Assembly: GCA_023423405.1 (NCBI GenBank)
Contig: JAFAFR010000023.1
Span: 186,001-250,000 of the forward strand
Origin: Bacteroidota bacterium
GTDB taxonomy: Bacteria > Bacteroidota > Bacteroidia > Chitinophagales > Chitinophagaceae
DNA: 64,000 nt
Reading direction: 5' to 3'
Positions 9,347-18,506 of this stretch are shown here, in pieces. How positions within the stretch are numbered: the stretch's first letter is position 1; each line of letters starts with the position of its first letter. Position numbers and translations under genes: made by a program. Under the pieces are notes generated by a model, which did no database searches, was not told the origin of the DNA, and saw only the letters and a program-made list of their open reading frames with translations.

Positions 9347-9670
9347 ATGGGAACATTTGTTTTTAAGTCGACCGAAGCCGGTTTTCGTTTCAACCTGAAA
9401 GCCGACAATGGCCAGGTTATCCTCACCAGCGAAACGTACACTACCAAAGCTGCCTGCCAAAATGGTATTGAATCTGTGAAAACCAATGCGGGCGAGGATG
9501 GGAATTACGACCGTCTCACCGCTTCCGACGGAAAATTTTATTTTAACCTGAAGGCTGCCAACAGGCAGGTGATCGGTACCAGCCAGATGTATGAATCGGC
9601 TGCAGGTCGCGATAACGGCATTGAGTCGGTGAAAACAAATGCACCCCAGGCCGGCGTGGTAGAAGAGTAG
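9347..9670 (+). CDS. YegP-type protein with two DUF1508 repeats
   Basis: The 107-residue protein is two tandem copies of the DUF1508 unit: FRFNLKADNGQVILTSE...NGIESVKTNA, repeated as FYFNLKAANRQVIGTSQ...NGIESVKTNA. The repeat is direct and obvious in the sequence. The family is small, cytoplasmic and of unknown biochemical role, and is often stress-associated. The start is ATG 9347, directly before the first repeat; a frame extension to 9296 would run through the palindromic promoter region. The C-terminus is a short acidic tail. Confidence 0.85.
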   Translation: MGTFVFKSTEAGFRFNLKADNGQVILTSETYTTKAACQNGIESVKTNAGEDGNYDRLTASDGKFYFNLKAANRQVIGTSQMYESAAGRDNGIESVKTNAPQAGVVEE

Positions 9671-9710
9671 GTGCGCGTTCCGCGCGGGGATGTGGGGTGC
9701 TGCGTTGATG

Positions 9711-10169
9711 TTAGGCCTGGCCCTGGCTAACCGCTGAAACGTTCACCGCGGTTAAACCGCGCGGTCCCTTTTCTATTTCAAAAGCCACGTTCAGGCCTTC
9801 TTTTAGTTGCACGGCGCTTGACGACTGGTGCACAAAAATGCGCTGACCAAATCGTTCTTCCTCGATGAAGCCGAATCCTTTTCCTTCGTTGAAGAAGCTG
9901 ACAACGCCCTTGCGGATGTGCGCATCGGGTTCGTCACCCGTTTGCTTGGGCACACCGATCACAATAGAATCCGGATCTATTTCTACTTTCTTGGATGGAT
10001 CCGGCGGAATCGGGCTCAGGTTACCGTTCTCATCGAGATAGACCATCATCTCATCGAGACTTTTCCCTTTCACCGCAGCTTCTTTGCGTTGCAGTTTTTG
10101 TTCCTCCTTCTTTTTCCTTGCTTCTTTCTTTTTATTTTCTCTTTCTTTTTTATTCCAGCTTGTTGCCAT
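9711..10169 (-). CDS. Cold-shock domain protein with Lys/Glu-rich N-terminus
   Basis: Residues about 85-150 form a cold-shock domain: GVVSFFNEGKGFGFIEE contains the RNP1-like KGFGFI, and IFVHQSS carries the RNP2-like FVH. Residues 1-35 are highly charged (KKERENKKKEARKKKEEQKLQRK), probably a helical nucleic-acid-binding extension. The middle links the two with a PDPSKKVEIDPDSIVIG segment. At 152 residues it is about twice the length of a single-domain CspA. The likely role is an RNA chaperone, perhaps ribosome- or RNA-associated; the target is unknown. Confidence 0.85.
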   Translation of the reverse strand: MATSWNKKERENKKKEARKKKEEQKLQRKEAAVKGKSLDEMMVYLDENGNLSPIPPDPSKKVEIDPDSIVIGVPKQTGDEPDAHIRKGVVSFFNEGKGFGFIEEERFGQRIFVHQSSSAVQLKEGLNVAFEIEKGPRGLTAVNVSAVSQGQA

Positions 10170-10482
10170 TTCCGGTTTTTGTGGGTGCGTGATGAAATGC
10201 AGGTTCGCTAACGCAGGTCCTGTATGGGAACAGGCAGAGCCAACCAGTAAAATTGAAGAAAATGCGTTTTACAGGCGCGAAACCCGGTGGACAGCACAAA
10301 GATAAGGATTTATAGCGGGACGGGGTCGAAGGCGGTTCACGGCGCCTGGCTGTCAAAAGGTTAGAAGGTGCGAATTGCTAATACAAGCGCATTTATTTAT
10401 GCTAAAAATAAAAATAATCTTTAAATAAGAGTATTTATTTATTCTTATTTAATAGTTTTGATGGTAATAAGGATAATTAATT
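10170..10482. other. Intergenic region with AT-rich control segment
   Basis: The left half shows no gene or clear signal. The right half (about 10380-10482) is strongly AT-rich. It contains an inverted repeat TAAATAAGA (10422-10430) / TCTTATTTA (10443-10451) and a TAGTTTTG -7 box (10453-10460), 23 bp before the ATPase start. No -33 TTTG is visible at the right distance, so the palindrome may be where an activator binds. Confidence 0.4.
10422..10460 (+). promoter_or_regulatory. Promoter and operator-like palindrome upstream of the DUF4143 ATPase gene
   Basis: Nine-base arms TAAATAAGA and TCTTATTTA flank a 12-bp spacer. A TAGTTTTG sequence matching the Bacteroidota -7 consensus TAnnTTTG follows at 10453-10460. 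The coding start at 10483 leaves a very short 5' untranslated region. Confidence 0.35.
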
Positions 10483-11937
10483 ATGGCCAAATTGCGTCCG
10501 GTTTCCGAAGACCTCATCGTCAAGCGCATCCGGCTGGAGAATCCCTGGTGGGAAACCGGCGGCATACCTCCGTTTTTCGCCGGTCTGAAACGGCGACTCT
10601 ATTTCGAACAATTGTACCGGCAGGTTACCCTTCTTTCCGTACGCAGGGCCACGGTGCTGATGGGGCCGCGGCGCGTAGGCAAAACCGTTATGTTGTACCA
10701 GGTCATCCAGCAACTGATAAACGATGGCATTTCTTCCCGTAAGATTTGCTTTTTGTCCATCGATGCCCCGATTTACAATAACCTGTCGCTCGAAGAACTG
10801 CTGGCCTTATGCCGGAAGGCGGTGAATGACGACAACCAGGGCCAGTTGTATGTGATCTTTGATGAGATCCAGTACCTGAAAAATTGGGAAGAACACCTGA
10901 AGTCGATGGTAGATTTTCACCAGGACATCAGGTTTGTGGTGTCCGGGTCTGCCGCCGCAGCCCTGAAACTAAAAAGCAATGAATCGGGCGCGGGCCGTTT
11001 TTCCGATTTCATGCTGCCTCCGCTGACCTTCTCCGAATACCTGCACCTCAAAGACCTGACCTATCTGTTCCGGAAAGAAGCGTTCAACTGGACCGGTAGT
11101 ACACCAAAAATATTTGATGTAACAGACGAATGGGATACCCTGAACGAACATTTTCTGAATTATATCAATTTCGGAGGTTATCCCGAAGTGATCTTCAATG
11201 AAGCGATACAACAGGATCCCGGCCGGTTCATCAGGAGCGATATCATCGACAAGGTTTTATTAAGGGACCTTCCCAGCCTTTATGGCATCCGGGATGTGCA
11301 GGAGTTGAACTCTCTTTTCAATGTAATTGCCTACAATTCGGGCAATGAGTTCAATCTTGAAGGGCTGTCGCAGGAATCGGGTGTTGACAAGCAAACCATC
11401 CGCAAGTACCTCGAATACCTGGAAGCCGCCTTCCTGATAAAGATCCTCTATCCCGTAGGCGTTAATACCAGGCGATTCCAGCGCGACAGCCGGTTTAAGA
11501 TCTACCTGACCAATCCCAGCATGCGGTGCGCCCTGTTTGCTCCCATCGCTTTTACCGACGATCACTTTGGGCAAATGGTGGAAACTGCGATTCTAGCACA
11601 ATGGCTGCACCGTGGAGATGTTCCGCTGCATTTTGCGGCCTGGACCGGCGGCGAAGTGGACCTTGTTATGGTGAAGCCCACACAGAAGCCACAGTTCGTT
11701 ATGGAAGTGAAATGGAGCAACCAGTTTGTGCAGCACCCCGGGAAGTTGCGGTCCCTCATAAGGTATGCAAGGGAAAACAAGAAGTCCGTCGTTTGGGTTA
11801 CCAGCATTGATAAAGTTGCACACACTTTGTTCGACGGCATTCATTTTTGTTTTCTGCCAGCGGCCGCTTACTGTTTTTCTATTGGCAACATGAGTTTTCT
11901 TAACAACGGGCAAAACAAGTATGCCTCCTGGCAATAA
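10483..11937 (+). CDS. AAA+ ATPase with C-terminal DUF4143 domain
   Basis: The 484-residue protein has Walker A GPRRVGKT (about residues 60-67) and Walker B VIFDEIQ (about 124-130), then an arginine-rich sensor region. The C-terminal half is the DUF4143 module (KVLLRDLPSLYGI, QTIRKYLEYLEAAFLI, then a restriction-endonuclease-like VDLVMV...VMEVKW segment). This family is common in bacteria, and its cellular role is mostly unknown. It is cytoplasmic. The epimerase gene starts 8 bp after its stop, so they may be co-transcribed, though no functional link is evident. Confidence 0.85.
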   Translation: MAKLRPVSEDLIVKRIRLENPWWETGGIPPFFAGLKRRLYFEQLYRQVTLLSVRRATVLMGPRRVGKTVMLYQVIQQLINDGISSRKICFLSIDAPIYNNLSLEELLALCRKAVNDDNQGQLYVIFDEIQYLKNWEEHLKSMVDFHQDIRFVVSGSAAAALKLKSNESGAGRFSDFMLPPLTFSEYLHLKDLTYLFRKEAFNWTGSTPKIFDVTDEWDTLNEHFLNYINFGGYPEVIFNEAIQQDPGRFIRSDIIDKVLLRDLPSLYGIRDVQELNSLFNVIAYNSGNEFNLEGLSQESGVDKQTIRKYLEYLEAAFLIKILYPVGVNTRRFQRDSRFKIYLTNPSMRCALFAPIAFTDDHFGQMVETAILAQWLHRGDVPLHFAAWTGGEVDLVMVKPTQKPQFVMEVKWSNQFVQHPGKLRSLIRYARENKKSVVWVTSIDKVAHTLFDGIHFCFLPAAAYCFSIGNMSFLNNGQNKYASWQ

Positions 11938-11945
11938 ATAATGAA

Positions 11946-13142
11946 ATGAAAACCCTTCCCGATCAATTGTATGTTCAATGGGAGAATGCCCTGCAGGAGA
12001 TCCTGCGCTGGTGGCAGGTCCATGCGCCCGATGAAAGCCGGGGCGGCTTTGCAGGCCGGATCGATAATGACAATTGCGTTGACGCAGATGCGCCGAAAGG
12101 AGCGGTATTGCACGCACGCATCCTGTGGACCTTTGCGGCGGCGGCCCGGCGGTTCGGCGATGCATCTTTTTTCGAAACCGCCGCCCTTGCCTGGAATTAC
12201 CTGCACGATCATTTCATAGACCGCGAACAAGGTGGCGTTTTCTGGAGCCTTCGTGCCAGCGGCGAGGTGCTCGATACAAAAAAGCAGGTATATGCGCAGG
12301 CCTTTGCCATCTATGCTTTTGCCGAATACCACCTGGCAACCGGCAATGCCGCTGCCCTGAAGGAGGCCATCGATTTGTTCAACCTGCTGGAGGCGCACAG
12401 TTATGATTCCACGCAGGGCGGTTACCTGGAAGCGCAGGACCGGTACTGGCAGCCACTTCCCGATCTGCGGCTCAGCGAAAAAGATGCGAATGAACCGAAG
12501 TCGATGAACACCCACCTGCATGTGCTGGAAGCCTATGCCAATCTCTTTCGTGCATGGCCGAAACCGCACTTACGGGAAAGAATAACCGAATTGCTGGAAT
12601 TGTTTTCCCGCAAAATCATCAACCGTAGCAATGGTCACCTCCATTTGTTTTTTGGCATGGACTGGAAGGTGCAGGGACAAACCATTTCTTACGGCCACGA
12701 TATTGAAGCGGCCTGGCTGTTACTGGAAGCTGCAGAGGTGCTGGGCGATCAGGTATGGATCGATACCATGCAGCGCAATTGCCTGCAGATGGCGCAGGCC
12801 GCGGCGGAAGGCCTCGACGCCGACGGCGGCCTCTGGCACGAGTATGACCCCGCGCGCGGGCACCTGCTCCGCGAAAAGCATTGGTGGCCACAGGCCGAAG
12901 CCATGGTAGGCTTTTACGCTGCCTGGGAACAGGACCAGCAGGCACACTGGCTGGAAAAATTGCAGGCAAGCTGGGCCTTCATTGAAACCTACCTGCTGGA
13001 CCGGCGTCACGGAGAATGGTATTGGGGTGTCGACGGGCAGCACCGCGTGCTGGCGGGAGAGGATAAAGCGGGTTTTTGGAAATGCCCTTATCACAATGGC
13101 CGCGCCCTGCTTGAACTGCTCAAACGAAAAAAATATCCGTAA
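11946..13142 (+). CDS. Cellobiose 2-epimerase (AGE family)
   Basis: This 398-residue (alpha/alpha)6-barrel enzyme belongs to the N-acylglucosamine 2-epimerase superfamily. Diagnostic segments are RILWTFAAAAR, the MNTHLHVLEAY helix, the SYGHDIEAAWLL helix with a catalytic His, EKHWWPQAEAMVGF, and KCPYHNGRALLEL with the second catalytic His. The KCPYHN motif is typical of cellobiose 2-epimerases, which convert cellobiose or mannobiose at the reducing end. There is no signal peptide, so it acts in the cytoplasm. This fits mannan breakdown with the GH26-like and GH2 enzymes elsewhere in the window. Confidence 0.85.
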   Translation: MKTLPDQLYVQWENALQEILRWWQVHAPDESRGGFAGRIDNDNCVDADAPKGAVLHARILWTFAAAARRFGDASFFETAALAWNYLHDHFIDREQGGVFWSLRASGEVLDTKKQVYAQAFAIYAFAEYHLATGNAAALKEAIDLFNLLEAHSYDSTQGGYLEAQDRYWQPLPDLRLSEKDANEPKSMNTHLHVLEAYANLFRAWPKPHLRERITELLELFSRKIINRSNGHLHLFFGMDWKVQGQTISYGHDIEAAWLLLEAAEVLGDQVWIDTMQRNCLQMAQAAAEGLDADGGLWHEYDPARGHLLREKHWWPQAEAMVGFYAAWEQDQQAHWLEKLQASWAFIETYLLDRRHGEWYWGVDGQHRVLAGEDKAGFWKCPYHNGRALLELLKRKKYP

Positions 13143-13286
13143 CGAACCCCAGCAGTACACAGGGATGCCAGGTGATCCTGTTGTACCGCGGCTGCCGGGT
13201 CCGGTGGGTTTCCGGGAAAATATAAATATATACCCCGACTTTTGGGAACGGTAACCCATTACAATCAACCGTCAAAAGTATTGCCA

Positions 13287-13757
13287 ATGAACCGGTTTTG
13301 GAAGGCGGTGCTGCTCACCACATTGGTGGCAGGAACGCTCGATATTGTTGCAGCGCACGTTCATCAATTCATTCGGACCGGCATATTTCCCCAGAGGATA
13401 TTTTATGCTATTGCCGGCGGCGCCATAGGACTGGAAAAAGCCTATTCCGGTGGCGCGGCCGTCCTTTTGCTGGGTATTTTTATTCACTATTTCATTGCCT
13501 TCTCTTTTACGTTGCTTTTTTTCCTGGCATATCCCGTAGTAAAAAAACTGTCTCAGCATAAGATCCTGAATGGCGTTTTATATGCAGTATTTGTTCAGTG
13601 CGTTATGACCTTTATTGTTTTGCCACTTACCGCTTTACCGCACCGGCCATTCGTATTCTCCGATACGCTGGTAGCGGCTCTGATACTGATGGTGGCATTT
13701 GCTTTGCCGATATCGTTGATGACGGAGAAATATTACAGGCAGGCATTCGACACCTAA
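13287..13757 (+). CDS. Small integral membrane protein, four predicted helices
   Basis: The 156-residue protein shows four hydrophobic segments: about 5-25 (AVLLTTLVAGTLDIVAAHV), 55-85 (AVLLLGIFIHYFIAFSFTLLFFLAY), 95-115 and 128-148. The start is set at ATG 13287, because the sequence before it is charged and not membrane-like. It resembles the DUF1440-type or unknown-function membrane proteins found in many Bacteroidota; no catalytic or transport motif is visible. It stands alone, with 144 bp between it and the epimerase gene. Confidence 0.7.
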   Translation: MNRFWKAVLLTTLVAGTLDIVAAHVHQFIRTGIFPQRIFYAIAGGAIGLEKAYSGGAAVLLLGIFIHYFIAFSFTLLFFLAYPVVKKLSQHKILNGVLYAVFVQCVMTFIVLPLTALPHRPFVFSDTLVAALILMVAFALPISLMTEKYYRQAFDT

Positions 13758-13833
13758 ACTGTACCTGATCCGGGTTTGGGCGCGCAGGGCTGCACATCGG
13801 AGCGCATCCATGGAATTTGCCGGCGGCACCGGT

Positions 13834-15174
13834 TTATTGTTTCAGGCTGTACAGTTTGGATCCGTGTGCGGGAAGGGTAACGTTAATACTGTTTGCCACA
13901 GCCTTTTCCATTTTGCCTGTCCACATGTCTTCGATCCTGCTTGTCTTTTGAATACCCAGGTCGGGCAACGGGACAGAAATGCCAGCCGGTTGGTCAGACA
14001 GATTGATCAGGGCCAGGTAGCGTTCCCCGGTGTTTGGATTGCGGGAGGTTATAGCTGTAACCCCGTTTTTTTGAAACAACTGTTTTACATCCGTGCTTTC
14101 GCGGTGCATTTTCAGAACGGAACTGTTGGTAAGCAGGGAACTGGTAAAGGAGTTGAGGCTGGGCAGGTCGCCGCCAAACATCAGCGGAGAGCGAAAAATG
14201 GTAAAAAATGTCATCAGGGTATACTGCTCCTCCTTCGTCAGCTGGCTCTGCCTATCTTCACCTCTTTCGCCGCGAATGGATATTCTTCCCAGGGGAATCA
14301 TATCGCAATCGGGCCAGGCGCCTTTTGTTATATAGGGATACCAGTTTTCCGCTATTTTGATCAAATGAGTCAGATGAGGCCAGGTGTCCCAAACATCATC
14401 GACCATCCGCCACATGTTTGCGTGCGTACTCACATGCGCTGCTTTATCAACAGGCGTTTCCCCGGGTGAAGTGCTTAACACCATTTTCCGGCCGGTATGG
14501 TCAATCGCATTGCGGATGAGGTTTATTTCATCTTCGTGATAAGGCCGTGACAGGTCATCCACTTTTATAAAATCCACGCCCCAGGATGCATACAGGTCCA
14601 GCAACGAATTGTAGTATTCCTGCGCCCCTTTCCTCGTTGCAACGACCGTGTAATTATCTTTCAGCCATTGGCATTGCATTTCGGTTGTATAGATCTGGTC
14701 GGCCGTAACATCCGTTCCCTTCACGGGCATTTTCTTTTCAACAGCAAGTTTTGGAACACCGCGCATAATGTGGATGCCAAATTTCAGTCCCTTACTGTGT
14801 ATGTAATCGGCTAAAGCTTTAAATCCTACGCCTCCGGCAGCCGACGGAAAACGATTGGTGGCAGGCAGGTATCGTCCGTATTCATCTATTACATAATGAG
14901 GGTCTTTTTCATTGTAACCACCGGCTTTGTCGTTTTCCACAAACCAGCGGATATCCACCACTATGTATTTCCAACCGTATTTCCTGAGATTTTTGGACAT
15001 ATAGTCGGCGTTGGCTTTTACTTCCGCTTCCGTTACAGTGGGGCCGTAGCAATCCCAGCTGTTCCAGCCCATTGGAGGTGTTTGCGCCCATTGTTTGAAA
15101 TCCTGTTGTGCATACACGCAGGAACAAAACCACAATTGAAATAATAACACGACCGGGAGCATTAATCTTTTCAT
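13834..15174 (-). CDS. Secreted alpha-galactosidase, GH27
   Basis: The 446-residue protein starts with a signal peptide (to about residue 23) and then the GH27 entry motif TPPMGWNSWDCYG. Further (beta/alpha)8 landmarks are YIVVDIRWF, GLKFGIHIMRGVP, and WGVDFIKVDDLSRP with the likely nucleophilic Asp. The C-terminal beta domain ends SKLYSLKQ. The enzyme removes terminal alpha-galactose in the periplasm or at the surface, for example from galactomannan. The region around the nucleophile (KVDDLS) differs from the classic KYDNC, so alpha-N-acetylgalactosaminidase or another GH27 specificity is possible. It is divergent from the GH127 gene. Confidence 0.9.
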   Translation of the reverse strand: MKRLMLPVVLLFQLWFCSCVYAQQDFKQWAQTPPMGWNSWDCYGPTVTEAEVKANADYMSKNLRKYGWKYIVVDIRWFVENDKAGGYNEKDPHYVIDEYGRYLPATNRFPSAAGGVGFKALADYIHSKGLKFGIHIMRGVPKLAVEKKMPVKGTDVTADQIYTTEMQCQWLKDNYTVVATRKGAQEYYNSLLDLYASWGVDFIKVDDLSRPYHEDEINLIRNAIDHTGRKMVLSTSPGETPVDKAAHVSTHANMWRMVDDVWDTWPHLTHLIKIAENWYPYITKGAWPDCDMIPLGRISIRGERGEDRQSQLTKEEQYTLMTFFTIFRSPLMFGGDLPSLNSFTSSLLTNSSVLKMHRESTDVKQLFQKNGVTAITSRNPNTGERYLALINLSDQPAGISVPLPDLGIQKTSRIEDMWTGKMEKAVANSINVTLPAHGSKLYSLKQ

Positions 15175-15319
15175 CTAACCTGTTTAACGTTTTTGTAGTG
15201 ATACCAAAGCACGCATCTGCCCTGCAATTTCACGGGAAAGCAGTTTATATGTAAAAATGACACTTTTTGTTTAATTTCCGACATGCAATGCCGGAGGAGG
15301 TGGTTATCTTATCAACCGG

Positions 15320-15331
15320 ATCGTATACGAT
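15320..15331. promoter_or_regulatory. Perfect 12-bp palindrome before the GH127 gene
   Basis: ATCGTATACGAT is self-complementary and ends 23 bp before the GH127 start codon, within the 180-bp space shared with the divergent GH27 gene. A dimeric regulator site is a reasonable reading, but no regulator gene is adjacent. Confidence 0.3.
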
Positions 15332-15354
15332 AGAAAGAGTATAACCCTGAAAAT

Positions 15355-17400
15355 ATGAAAAAGACAACGGTTGCAGTATGCCTGTATATTGGAATTGCCC
15401 TGCAGTTGAACGGGCAAGATCACCAGGATGGTTATTTTAAGGAAAAGGCGATTCCGGTCAAAGATGTAAGCGGACTGGGTGGGTTTTTTGGAGACCGGGT
15501 TCAAAAGAATAAGGATGTTTATTTAAAGCAATTTCCCATTCAGAGCTATATTGACTTCGTAAAGAAGCAGGACCACGAAACCTGGGACTGGACGCAGGCA
15601 GAGCAGCACGGGAAATGGATTGAGTCGGCCATATTTGCGGCTGCGCAAAGCAGGGACGGCGAGCTGGAAAAGAAAGTGGAAGAAATATTTGCGCAACTGG
15701 CTGCATTGCAGGAACCGGAAGGGTATGTTGGTCCTACGGCAAAGAAAGTTCGTACGCCTGAAAAGCCTTTACGGGGCATGGATCCTTATGAACTTTATTT
15801 TGTGCAGCATGCGTTGATTACGGTAACGGAACAACTCAATGATCCGAAAGGATTGGAAGCAGCCAGGAAACTGGGAGATTATTTTGTAAAATATATAGGT
15901 CCCGGTAAAGCCGAGTTTTGGCCTTCTCCCCAATACCACTACCCGGAAAATGTTGGAAGGGAACTGGACGGACACTCATCCATCGCTGGTCATTCGGTTC
16001 ATTATGGTTGGGAGGGATCATTGCTGATAGATCCCATGTCGCGCCTGTACCTTAAAACGGGAGATCAGAAATACCTCGACTGGTGCAAGTGGGTGGTTGA
16101 AAATATCGACAAGTGGAGTGGCTTTGCCGCGTATTCAAAACTGGATGCTGTAGCGGACGGTAAAATTGGCGTTGATGAATTGCAACCTTATGTGCACAGT
16201 CATACTTTCCAGATGAATTTTTTGGGCTTTTTGAATCTCTATCAGATAACGGGTGATACATCCTACCTGCACAAAGTAAAGGGGGCGTGGGATGATATTG
16301 CCCGCAGGCAAATGTATGTAACAGGTGGAGTGAGTGTAGCGGAGCATTACGAAAAAGGATTCATCAAGCCCTTAAGTGGAAATATCGTGGAAACCTGCGC
16401 CACTATGTCGTGGATGCAGCTGACGCAGTATTTACTGGAGCTGACCGGCGATCCAAAATATGCCGATGCCATGGAGCGGCTTAGCTGGAACCACGTTTTT
16501 GCCGCGCAATCACAGGATGGTTCTGCCTCGAAATACCACACCCCGCCGAACGGTGTAAAGCCGGCCGGCTTTTTCCGGCGACCCGACTGTTGCTCGGCGA
16601 GCGGTGGCCGTATTTTGTCCATGATGCCATCATTTATTTATGCAGTGAAAGACAGGGACGTATTCATCAATCAATTTGTGCAATCAAAAGCAGCCCTTGG
16701 TTCTTATTTCGGGTACCCGGTAACTGTTACACAGAAGACCTCTTATCCTGAAACGGAAAAAGTAGAGATCGTGGTTAACACCGATAAAAAAACCAGTTTT
16801 AACATGCAGGTGCGCATCCCGGCATGGTGTAAAAACCCAGGTGTCAGGGTAAATGGTAAAGCAATAGCCGGCGTTGTTCCGGGCGCGTATACCGTGATAG
16901 AACGTGAGTGGAAAAATGGCGACAAAGTAGAATTGGAATTGCCGATGGAACTCTATTGGGTTGAACACGATAATTTTCAAAAGGTCGATATTAAAAAGCT
17001 TCCCGGCGGAGAAATTATGTACGAAGGAACGCCCGACCAACAAAACGCGCCGTACACTTTAATGAGAGGCCCGGTGGTGTATATGGCAGACAATATTTGG
17101 CTGGATACCACGATGACAAACTATCCTAAAAATGTGGCAGCCGATGTGCAGGTATTGGTGAGCGGTAGTCCGGTATACGAAAAGGTAAAATTGCAGGATG
17201 ATAATGTGTTGCTGGGGCCTTGCTTCAGGGTTCCTGCTGTTGTGAAAGGCGTAAGAACAAATATCGTAATGCTTCCTTTTGCCAATGCGGGTAAATGGTA
17301 TAAGGAAGAGGCGCGCAGGGGTGATAAAAACGCGGCAACCTACTCCTATGCCATCTGGCTGACCAGGTTTCGGGAAGATGGCGAGGCAGTTGGCAACTAA
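15355..17400 (+). CDS. Secreted GH127-family beta-L-arabinofuranosidase-like enzyme
   Basis: The 681-residue protein has a signal peptide (to about residue 20) and the GH127 (DUF1680) layout: an N-terminal (alpha/alpha)6 barrel, then beta-sandwich domains. Key residues are the ETCATMSW segment (Glu and Cys) and the Cys pair of PDCCSASGGR, matching the Zn-thiolate active site (Glu plus three Cys) known for this family. Specificity (beta-L-arabinofuranoside or another sugar) cannot be set from sequence. Codon use and base composition are more AT-rich than in the GH31 or cbb3 genes. It is divergent from GH27 and followed by a sulfatase remnant. Confidence 0.85.
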   Translation: MKKTTVAVCLYIGIALQLNGQDHQDGYFKEKAIPVKDVSGLGGFFGDRVQKNKDVYLKQFPIQSYIDFVKKQDHETWDWTQAEQHGKWIESAIFAAAQSRDGELEKKVEEIFAQLAALQEPEGYVGPTAKKVRTPEKPLRGMDPYELYFVQHALITVTEQLNDPKGLEAARKLGDYFVKYIGPGKAEFWPSPQYHYPENVGRELDGHSSIAGHSVHYGWEGSLLIDPMSRLYLKTGDQKYLDWCKWVVENIDKWSGFAAYSKLDAVADGKIGVDELQPYVHSHTFQMNFLGFLNLYQITGDTSYLHKVKGAWDDIARRQMYVTGGVSVAEHYEKGFIKPLSGNIVETCATMSWMQLTQYLLELTGDPKYADAMERLSWNHVFAAQSQDGSASKYHTPPNGVKPAGFFRRPDCCSASGGRILSMMPSFIYAVKDRDVFINQFVQSKAALGSYFGYPVTVTQKTSYPETEKVEIVVNTDKKTSFNMQVRIPAWCKNPGVRVNGKAIAGVVPGAYTVIEREWKNGDKVELELPMELYWVEHDNFQKVDIKKLPGGEIMYEGTPDQQNAPYTLMRGPVVYMADNIWLDTTMTNYPKNVAADVQVLVSGSPVYEKVKLQDDNVLLGPCFRVPAVVKGVRTNIVMLPFANAGKWYKEEARRGDKNAATYSYAIWLTRFREDGEAVGN

Positions 17401-17429
17401 GCAGCCGTTAGTTTACAGCCCTGGCCTAG

Positions 17430-17621
17430 GTTGGTAAAGAATATGCAGCGGGCAATGTACCTGGGATTATTACGCAGGCCTTTGCTGCCAATGAATGCTT
17501 CGATGTGGGAGCCGACCTTGGATCGCCTGTTTCCGATGCTTGTTTCAAACAGGTGCCTTATACATTCAATGGCGGGATCCTGCTGTCGGGTTATTCTGCA
17601 GGCAGGCTGAGGATCAAATGA
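17430..17621 (+). pseudogene. Decayed 3' end of a secreted sulfatase gene
   Basis: The frame is open from 17430 to TGA 17619-17621 but has no start and begins just after a stop. It encodes about 63 residues with PGIITQAFAANECFDVGADLGSPVSD and YTFNGGI. These resemble the C-terminal signature of arylsulfatases (DVG.D.GSPVS..Y...PF.F.G.I). The body of the gene is absent. It sits between GH127 and the lyase-like gene, which suggests that a larger glycan locus lost a sulfatase by deletion. Assignment is by motif recognition only. Confidence 0.5.
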
Positions 17622-17668
17622 ACCCGCTCGCTATTGGTAATGGAATCTCTTAGGTAAATTGCTGTGAA

Positions 17669-18481
17669 ATGAAGCAGCTGTTCACACTTTTATTTTTAAT
17701 CGCTTCCTGCACGGCAGGCGCGCAACGCCTTATTACCTCTTCATTTGAAAATGGCGTGTACGATTCGCTCAGTTTCATTGAAACCTGTTGTCTGTATAGT
17801 GCGGTAAAGACAGCGAAACACCCTTCAAGTGGGTCGTTCTCATTAAGAATGGAAATAAGAAAAAGTGATCCCAGTGTTTCCACCGGAGGAAAGCGAACGG
17901 AAATAAACGGGAACAGTACAAATAAGATCCTCGGCCGGTACAATTGGCGATGGTATAGAATGAGCGTTTTTACGCCGTCTGACAGCAATGCAACAGACCT
18001 GCCGGGTAAAGAATTTGTTATGGGTCAATTTAAACAACCATCAACCGGTGGCGTTCAAACTGGCGGAAGCCCTCCCTTCGCATTTGTGGTAGAGGGTAAT
18101 AATGTTTATGCTGATATCAGGTGGGCTACAGCGGCCAACCCGGATAATAACCGCGCCAGTAATCTGAGACGATACTATGTTGGTTCAAGAGGCCTCGACA
18201 GTACAATACATTATGTTGTTGACTACCAGCGTTCTTCTAATCCCGATGGAGTGATAAGGATATGGCGGAACGATATCCTGGTCGTAAACGATACAGGAAG
18301 AAATTATTTTGAGGGCGCGGGAATCCCGTCGACGAAATGGGGCATATACAGGTATGTTTGGTCTAACGCGAATTATGGGGGATCTGCGACTCCTTGCAAC
18401 GTAATTTATTTGGACGACATCGGGCTGTTCGGCCTCAATTCTACTTATTCCGATGTAGCAGTTTTCACAGAAAAACGCTAA
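17669..18481 (+). CDS. Secreted polysaccharide-lyase-like protein (heparin lyase I-like fold)
   Basis: The 270-residue protein has a signal peptide (to about residue 18, CTAGAQ). It has beta-jelly-roll features of the family 'Polysaccharide lyase' (PF14099 type): SSFENGVYDS, SFSLRMEIRKSD, TGGKRTEINGNS with the typical R.E pattern, WRWYRMSVFTP, EFVMGQFKQ and a C-terminal YLDDIGLFG. It probably binds or cleaves a uronic-acid polysaccharide outside the cytoplasm. Lyase activity is inferred from fold; the substrate is not known. It lies right after the sulfatase remnant and could be part of the same former locus. Confidence 0.6.
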   Translation: MKQLFTLLFLIASCTAGAQRLITSSFENGVYDSLSFIETCCLYSAVKTAKHPSSGSFSLRMEIRKSDPSVSTGGKRTEINGNSTNKILGRYNWRWYRMSVFTPSDSNATDLPGKEFVMGQFKQPSTGGVQTGGSPPFAFVVEGNNVYADIRWATAANPDNNRASNLRRYYVGSRGLDSTIHYVVDYQRSSNPDGVIRIWRNDILVVNDTGRNYFEGAGIPSTKWGIYRYVWSNANYGGSATPCNVIYLDDIGLFGLNSTYSDVAVFTEKR

Positions 18482-18506
18482 TGGAATTATAGCTATTCAA
18501 TTGGTT

